The translations under genes were made by a program, and so were the position numbers. From positions 5,325,021 through 5,389,020 of the forward strand of contig NC_081541.1 in assembly GCF_901000735.1 (NCBI RefSeq): a stretch of DNA of 64,000 bases, read 5' to 3'. Below, piece by piece: positions 58,529-64,000 of this stretch (the stretch's first letter is position 1; the number at the start of each line of letters is the position of its first letter). This DNA comes from Corylus avellana (Eukaryota > Streptophyta > Magnoliopsida > Fagales > Betulaceae). The notes under the pieces are model-generated. The model ran no database searches. It was given only the letters and a program-made list of their open reading frames with translations, and had not been told where the DNA came from.

Positions 58529-60602
58529 TCAAGCCTTGTGGGGGGGGCACTGATAGCACTTGGTGAATAGACCAAAGGTGTCAACTTGGCGTATGAAATT
58601 GAGCATGCTTGCCCATCCTCCAAACCCAAATCCTACAATCAAAACCCACACCACTACAAAGATGTTCATAGTGTATAATCCTGCCCATCCTCCTAAGCAT
58701 GATGGTGGTCTCTCCACTGCATTCTGCAAAAAGAACAAAAGAGGAATTATATAAGTAATCAACTTTTTGTGTATTAAAAATACTTTTTAAAGATGAAATT
58801 AGTAGAACTTATTTTAACCGAGACCGAACCTCTCGAGCCGACGCGGGCGCGAAGGTGACCATGTGTGCTAGTGCAGGAATTATGTAAACGGTGAAGCTGA
58901 CCAGGAGAGATCCAACGGTTGAGTTGATTGGGCCAAAGAAAGGGAAAATGATTGCAAGGAACCATATTGGGATCACCACAGGGAGCCTAGCAAGAGCTCT
59001 CTTTAACATGCTCTTCGTTTCATGCATCCTAAGGAATTTCTCCCACACAAAGTACAGAGGGGTGCAAGCAAATCCAAATGTTATGAACTGCAACAACAAC
59101 AAAAAACCGAAAAATCAGTCATTAATTAATTAATTTATATTTATTCATATATACATATATATGAATATGATGTTTAATAATTAACCTGGTGAATAAGCAT
59201 AAGGACGACAGCAGTGTCTCTGTAGCGAGTCCTTGGGAGCAAAGAGAGAGCATTGGAATGGGTAAGAAGCATGTCGCCAAAAGCCCAATAAACAGCAGAA
59301 GCTGAAGGTAAAGTTAGGGTGAGCACATAGAGTGTGGCTATCAAGTATATGAGCTTGAACTTCTGTGGCTTCCACATCGCATGCATAATCTCCCTGCAAG
59401 ATAAAATTAAATTAAAATTCCAGTTTCTCAGGAAAAAAATGTCTGAGATTTGTTAATTAATGTAACAATATATATAATGAACCCTCACACTGTGACAGCA
59501 TGTCCGCCAAAGGTGTAGAGAATGTTGGTGGCCCCAGTGAAGTAGAGAACTATTTTGGTTGGTCCTGAGTGCTTCACTCCCTCAACCTTCAATCCCATAG
59601 AAAATTAAACTAAGAAAATTAAAATTACAAAAGAATATTAATTTTACATTTTACAGTATGGTTAAGTTTACCTGGCCATGGATAAGGGAAGCAATGGTGA
59701 GATACCATGCAGTGTAAGTAGTCATAATAAGGCCCAAGAATGACCAAATTCTGTAATTATGGAATGAGGGGATGAAGACAGTTGTTGCACAGCAAGCGCC
59801 AAAGATATAAGTCCAAGTTCTCTTGTCAAGATTGTCGTTTATGTAGTATATATTACTGCAAACCAATAATATATATTTTAATTAAGTTACAATATTGAAA
59901 GCAATATTAATTGTTTAAATTTTTATTTATTATGTATATACCTTGCACAGGCAATTAGTTGAATTACAGATCCAAACATAAGAAAAGTGCAGTTGAAAAA
60001 GAGGCCTGCATTCCTCCAATGTTTCCCCAACAGCCCATCAAGGACCTCAAACCACTGCAAATTAACAATCAAAATTAAGTAAGAAAATTGGAAAAAGAAA
60101 AGGAAAAAGGATATATAAGAAGAACCCAATAGAGAGAGAGAGAGAGATTATAACCTGAATAACATGATTCCTGAAATCAACTTTTTCTCTTTCTTTTCTG
60201 GTTCTGTACTCAACATAAAGTACGCTGATAAGGTAAGCAGTCCAGCTTCCCATCAACCCATAAAAAAGCTGAAAAAGGATTCCAGAAAGCATCCCCAGTT
60301 GTGAAAATGAGTACGGCAGCGTGAGAAGCACTTGTGCAACCTACATTTCATGAGGAAAATAGATGTAAATAGCATAATTACAAATATGAGTCCAGAAACA
60401 ATGAAGATAATAATTAATGATCTATGATCAACAGCAAAGTGCCTGCCTGGTTAGAAGCACAGCTAAACCACGCGTCATAGACGGAGCCACCATGCCACAA
60501 CAGCCTTGATAATTTGCTCTTGCCCATCTTGGGATCGCCTTCTTCCCTCTCCATTTCCACGTAGTTTCCTGCAACAACAGTCTCAACCTTCTCGGAAGCC
60601 AT
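58529..60602 (-). CDS. LAX3: AUX1/LAX auxin influx carrier, LAX3-like
   Basis: Eight exons on the minus strand: 60602-60447, 60340-60155, 60054-59942, 59855-59672, 59586-59489, 59393-59186, 59087-58830 and 58723-58529; 465 residues. AUX1/LAX proteins are plasma-membrane auxin/proton symporters of the amino acid permease superfamily. The sequence is highly conserved throughout: ASNQVAQVLLTLPYSFSQLG, YVEYRTRKEREK, CASNIYYINDNLDKRTW, GHAVTVEIMHAMWKP, ARLPVVIPIWFLAIIF. About ten or eleven membrane segments are apparent. The N-terminus (ETVVAGNYVEMEREE) and the C-terminus ending CPPHKA are closest to LAX3, which in Arabidopsis promotes lateral root emergence. Intron 1 begins GC, not GT; all other introns are GT-AG. 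Confidence 0.95.
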
Positions 60603-61151
60603 TGTTACAGCTAGCTTTGTGATGTTGGGAGAAGCAATGGACTACTACTGGACTAGTTTGGCGTCCTATAAATAGATAAAACTGCTTTTCACTCTTCGCT
60701 GCTACTTCTTTTCTTTCCCTTTTAAAAAGACTAATTAACCTTTTTTTATGAGCAATAATTGAATCACCCTACTGAGAGCCTATCTGGGTCACCCTCAAGA
60801 ATGTGATTGCAAATTTAGTGCGTGTAAAATCTGATTTTTACACTACACTTTTTCAATAAAAAAAAAAAAGAAAAAAGCAGGGGTGAAGTATTTGTTAATG
60901 TATTTTGAAGGGTAATTTTTGTTCTTTATTTTAGAAAATGTTCTAACGTGATCATATAAGAAGTAAATTTTTTTTTTTTGGTGTGTTTTTTTATGAATGT
61001 TTTGTATTTTGAGTTGTTCGTTTTAGTTACTAAAAAATTATCATTTTCTACTTTACCTATTTCTTTTTAAATACAAATTTCAACAATTTTTTTTTTTATT
61101 GCATTGGCTATATATATATTATTTTCATTTTTTTTTATTGTTTTTATAAAC
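60603..61151. other. Upstream region of LAX3
   Basis: Contains the LAX3 5' UTR and promoter. 'ctataaatag' at 60665-60674 is a TATA-like word, but it is on the minus strand as 'ctatttatag', about 65 bp upstream of the ATG, which fits a core promoter for this gene. Beyond that the DNA is AT-rich with poly-T runs. Confidence 0.45.
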
Positions 61152-61719
61152 TAGGAGTGTCAATCCGGTCAGTAATAACTGTCCACCAACTAGTCACCGG
61201 CCAACGGGTTGAAAAAAACCGGTAATCGGGTATCCCAGTCCGGTTTCTAGTTTTTGTATTTTCACACATCTGGTTATAACCAGTAATTAGGAGTGTATAT
61301 ATATATAGTGTTAATGAGTTATTTTTATTGTAAGAGGTTATTTCTTTTGGTTGTTGGTTTGTAGACATACTTTTTTTTTTCTTTTTTTTTCTTTTTTTTT
61401 CCTTTGGGGTTTTAGGACACGTTTAAAATGTATTACGAAAACAAAGAACAATCATAACTAAGCCTAGCTTATTGGGCTAAAAAAACCATAATTATTTTTT
61501 AAAATGCCAAAATTAAGCCCAAAATAGGCTCAATGTCCAAAATGCATAATTTTTTGAAAACCCAGTTACCGGTTGGGATAACTAGGTACCAGCCGGTTAT
61601 TACATATTCGGGTAACCGGTAGCCGGTTATTAGTTCCAGTTTTCTAAATTTAATAACCGGGTACCCCGGTTACGGTTACCGATTTTAGTTAATAACTAAT
61701 AGTCGGAACCGGGTTGACA
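61152..61719. mobile_element. Degenerate hAT-type MITE, ACCGG-rich family
   Basis: It starts TAGGAGTGTCAATCCGG and ends CCGGGTTGACA, with ACCGG/CCGGT words clustered at both ends and an AT-rich middle, as in the element at 25475-26069. The right end seems to have lost the last bases of the inverted repeat. Flanks 'ttataaac' and 'agataaac' agree at 6 of 8 positions. Confidence 0.7.
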
Positions 61720-61767
61720 AGATAAACCACCAAGACAAGCTATTGAAGAAATAAATTTTTTTATTGT

Positions 61768-61867
61768 NNNNNNNNNNNNNNNNNNNNNNNNNNNNNNNNN
61801 NNNNNNNNNNNNNNNNNNNNNNNNNNNNNNNNNNNNNNNNNNNNNNNNNNNNNNNNNNNNNNNNNNN
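61768..61867. other. Assembly gap of exactly 100 N
   Basis: A placeholder gap; its true length is unknown. Confidence 1.
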
Positions 61868-61995
61868 GCTACACTAACTCAGTAGAATAAGAGTGGAATA
61901 TGGGTGTAATATTTACTGTTTAGATTTTAGCATTTCAAAGTAATGCTATAAACTACACTTTTATTCCACCATTATCTCATCCTGCTAACGTGGTA
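61868..61995. mobile_element. MITE fragment, possibly cut by the gap
   Basis: 'ctacactaactcagtagaat' at the left and 'attccaccattatctcatcc' plus 'tgctaacgtgg' at the right are imperfect inverted copies. The outer left end may lie in the gap. Confidence 0.45.
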
Positions 61996-62242
61996 GTATT
62001 AATTAGTCCATAGATTAGCTTAAAAAACAAAAACAAAGCAAAACAATGGCTGTGAGATAACTGCCCATCTACTGTCCATCTCTGTACAAGAGATGTACAA
62101 ATTCACCATTGAATATATGAATTCCACATATTTAATAGTAGATTTATAAAAAAAGATAGACACGAGATGTGTAGGAGAATGATACCAAACATGGTTCAAA
62201 TGATAAAAATTATTCTCTCAACCATCTCTATATAGTGAATAG

Positions 62243-62413
62243 GAGTAATGATGGAAAGCACGCCTGGCGTGCATCAACAGTGATGCACGCCAGGCACAAA
62301 AATTTTTTTTTTTATTATTTTTTTATTTTTTTATTATTTTTTAAAAAAAAAAAATTTTTTGCACTGGCGTGCGTGGGCGTGCCACGCACGCCGCGTGCTT
62401 TGCATCATTACTC
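62243..62413. mobile_element. Mutator-like MITE with 10-bp target duplication and internal hairpins
   Basis: The ends are GAGTAATGATG and CATCATTACTC, perfect 11-bp inverted repeats. TAGTGAATAG flanks both sides (62233-62242 and 62414-62423), a perfect duplication of the length typical of Mutator-like elements. Inside, GCCTGGCGTGCATCA is followed after 4 nt by its exact reverse complement, and GCGTGCGTGG pairs with CCACGCACGC further right. The middle is poly-T/poly-A. It is non-coding. Confidence 0.88.
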
Positions 62414-62423
62414 TAGTGAATAG

Positions 62424-64000
62424 ATGAATCTACCATTAAATTTTTATGGGACTCATCCTCAAATCCAATGCTATATTCATTATATTTGCAAAAAAAAAAA
62501 AAGGTTAAAATAATAATTGAGAGAATGATGTGTTGCATATGTAGCATGTCTCTTTATAATCTTACTCCAATTTTTATTATAAATTAATGTGACAAACACT
62601 TATCATATCAACTATTAAACAATTAAATTTGTATAGTACATAAATTTATAAAAGGTTGTTGAAAAAGTTGGCGGGAGGCAAACATCTCCCTTTCTTTTGA
62701 TAAGTGAACCATTATTTCTTAATCTACACTATTAAATCGCTAAAGTTGAATGAGAGAAGAAGTTGAAAACAAAAATAATATTCTGGGTAGTTAAATTTTG
62801 TTTAAGATCAGCTTACACCAGCAATAGCCTAGCTACCTGCCCAATAGGCCTTGATATTTGTGCCATGGGCTTCATTTGAGTTGACTTTGCTAGATTTTCT
62901 TCCCATTCTCGAATTTCTAACTCCACAGGCTCCATCCAATTCATCTGTCATCAGTCGAGATTCTGGGAGGGGATGACTTTAATTAGTTGAGTAGATATTT
63001 TCTTTAAATTACCTTCTATTTTCTGGTTTTATTTTTTATTTTTTTTCTTTTAGAAAATGCTCGTAAGCACCTTGTTGGGCTTTTCGTGGTGGCAAAAAAC
63101 TCAAGAAAAAAAAAATGTTTTTCAAAAAAAACTTTTCCTAAACTCAAAATATTTTTAAAAACATAAAACACAACATTTTAAAATAATAATAATAATAATA
63201 ATAAAAGTGTTGTGTGGTGAGTGGCCTCCAATCAAATCTAGACTTCTAGTACTTTGCAGCCATCACGAAACATTACAAAAGTGGCGGCATGTCACTGCAG
63301 TGCAACACTCTCTAAATTTTTTATTTTAATTCTTACAAAACACTCTTTTAAAATTTTACCAAACTAATTTTTAACTTTTATAAAAATTAAAATTCACAAT
63401 ACTTCTCATAAAAGTATGATGGTTTTCAACATCTCTCGTGCTATGATCCATATAAAATGGGCATTGAGTGACTCAAAGACCAACCCCATTTGTAAAATTG
63501 ATATGAACAAATTACATTTGCTTTCTCACAGATTCTAGATAGGCCTTACAATACAAACAATATCACATCTCACCAAAAGTAATGCAAATGATGGATAGAT
63601 AAATCGAAGTCTTTTTCCTACCATGTAGCCTGATTTTGACTCTAGATGATAATTGATAGCCTACTCGTTACCAGTCCAAATGGGTAAAGACTAAGGACGT
63701 AGGGTCTCACCCCACCTTGCATGTGCAAAGTAATGGAAAATTGAAAAATGATATACCCAATTTCAATGGGGGGCCAAGAAGCCACCAAAAGGATCAAAAC
63801 TCAATGAAATACCCCACTTTGACTCCCTGTATTTATTACCCATCCATCATTTTCTCAAGTTTCTAATGATCAATTGATGATTTTCAATGTTTGGTTGGTG
63901 AGCAAAGCTATTCTAATCTACAATAAGAAGTGGGAAATTGAGATGAAATCACCATTTGTTTTGGGATAGATCAGTTATTCAGTATTCTCTCATTTTGTCA
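62424..64000. other. Intergenic to window end, no gene seen
   Basis: AT-rich, with an (AAT)n run at about 63183-63204. Several pieces resemble the widespread 'aaatttaatagtaga/ttcatccattc' repeat family also seen at 19.15, 26.7 and 62.1 kb. No reading frame of interest. Confidence 0.35.

Noticed and set aside
62235..62423. 62-codon frame
   Set aside because: Runs through the Mutator-like MITE and its poly-T tract.
1..64000. CRISPR arrays, operons, phage or plasmid features
   Set aside because: No regularly spaced identical repeats; all genes are spliced or plant-type nuclear genes.

Overview
The window is nuclear DNA of a dicot plant, most likely a woody, heterozygous species. Genes have short exons and GT-AG introns, the sequence is AT-rich, MITEs and retrotransposon remnants fill the space between genes, and every gene matches a plant family. 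I cannot name the species from sequence alone. Six gene copies at five loci are supported in 64 kb, with no CRISPR, operon or prokaryotic feature.

Layout. 1.5-3.4 kb (minus): a flavonol-synthase-like 2-oxoglutarate/Fe(II) dioxygenase of three exons, with an LTR fragment and a nested MITE in intron 1. 3.8-7.5 kb: a tandemly duplicated non-coding block whose second copy was hit by a Tourist-like MITE and by a broken Ty1/copia element with inverted LTR ends. 10.4-14.0 kb (plus): a selenoprotein-K-type ER membrane protein with Cys in place of Sec, and a small non-coding LTR element in its first intron. 17.2-18.5 kb: a hAT-type MITE with a perfect 8-bp target-site duplication. 20.8-23.7 kb (plus): a second, more canonical flavonol synthase. 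25.5-26.1 kb: another hAT-type MITE. 26.1-36.4 kb and 36.5-46.8 kb: two near-identical ~10.3-kb copies separated by exactly 100 N, each with a complete six-exon fluoride exporter (FEX) gene on the minus strand. 51.0-51.6 kb (plus): an intronless cold-shock-domain/CCHC glycine-rich protein preceded by two perfect heat-shock elements. 58.5-60.6 kb (minus): an eight-exon AUX1/LAX auxin influx carrier closest to LAX3. A second 100-N gap lies at 61.8 kb, and small MITEs fill the end.

The genes do not form one pathway. The two FLS-type genes are a diverged inverted pair with the same exon plan. FEX, LAX, the SelK-like protein and the cold-shock protein are independent housekeeping or developmental genes. 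The FEX doubling looks more like two unmerged allelic contig ends than a true tandem duplication, because each copy stops at an assembly gap and they differ by about 1% in coding sequence.

I found no convincing new multi-gene system. The most unusual items are the copia insertion with inverted LTR ends and a target-site duplication, a FEX splice donor embedded in a variable CT microsatellite, the heat-shock elements directly upstream of a cold-shock protein, and a cluster of perfect palindromes at 7.6-7.8 kb.
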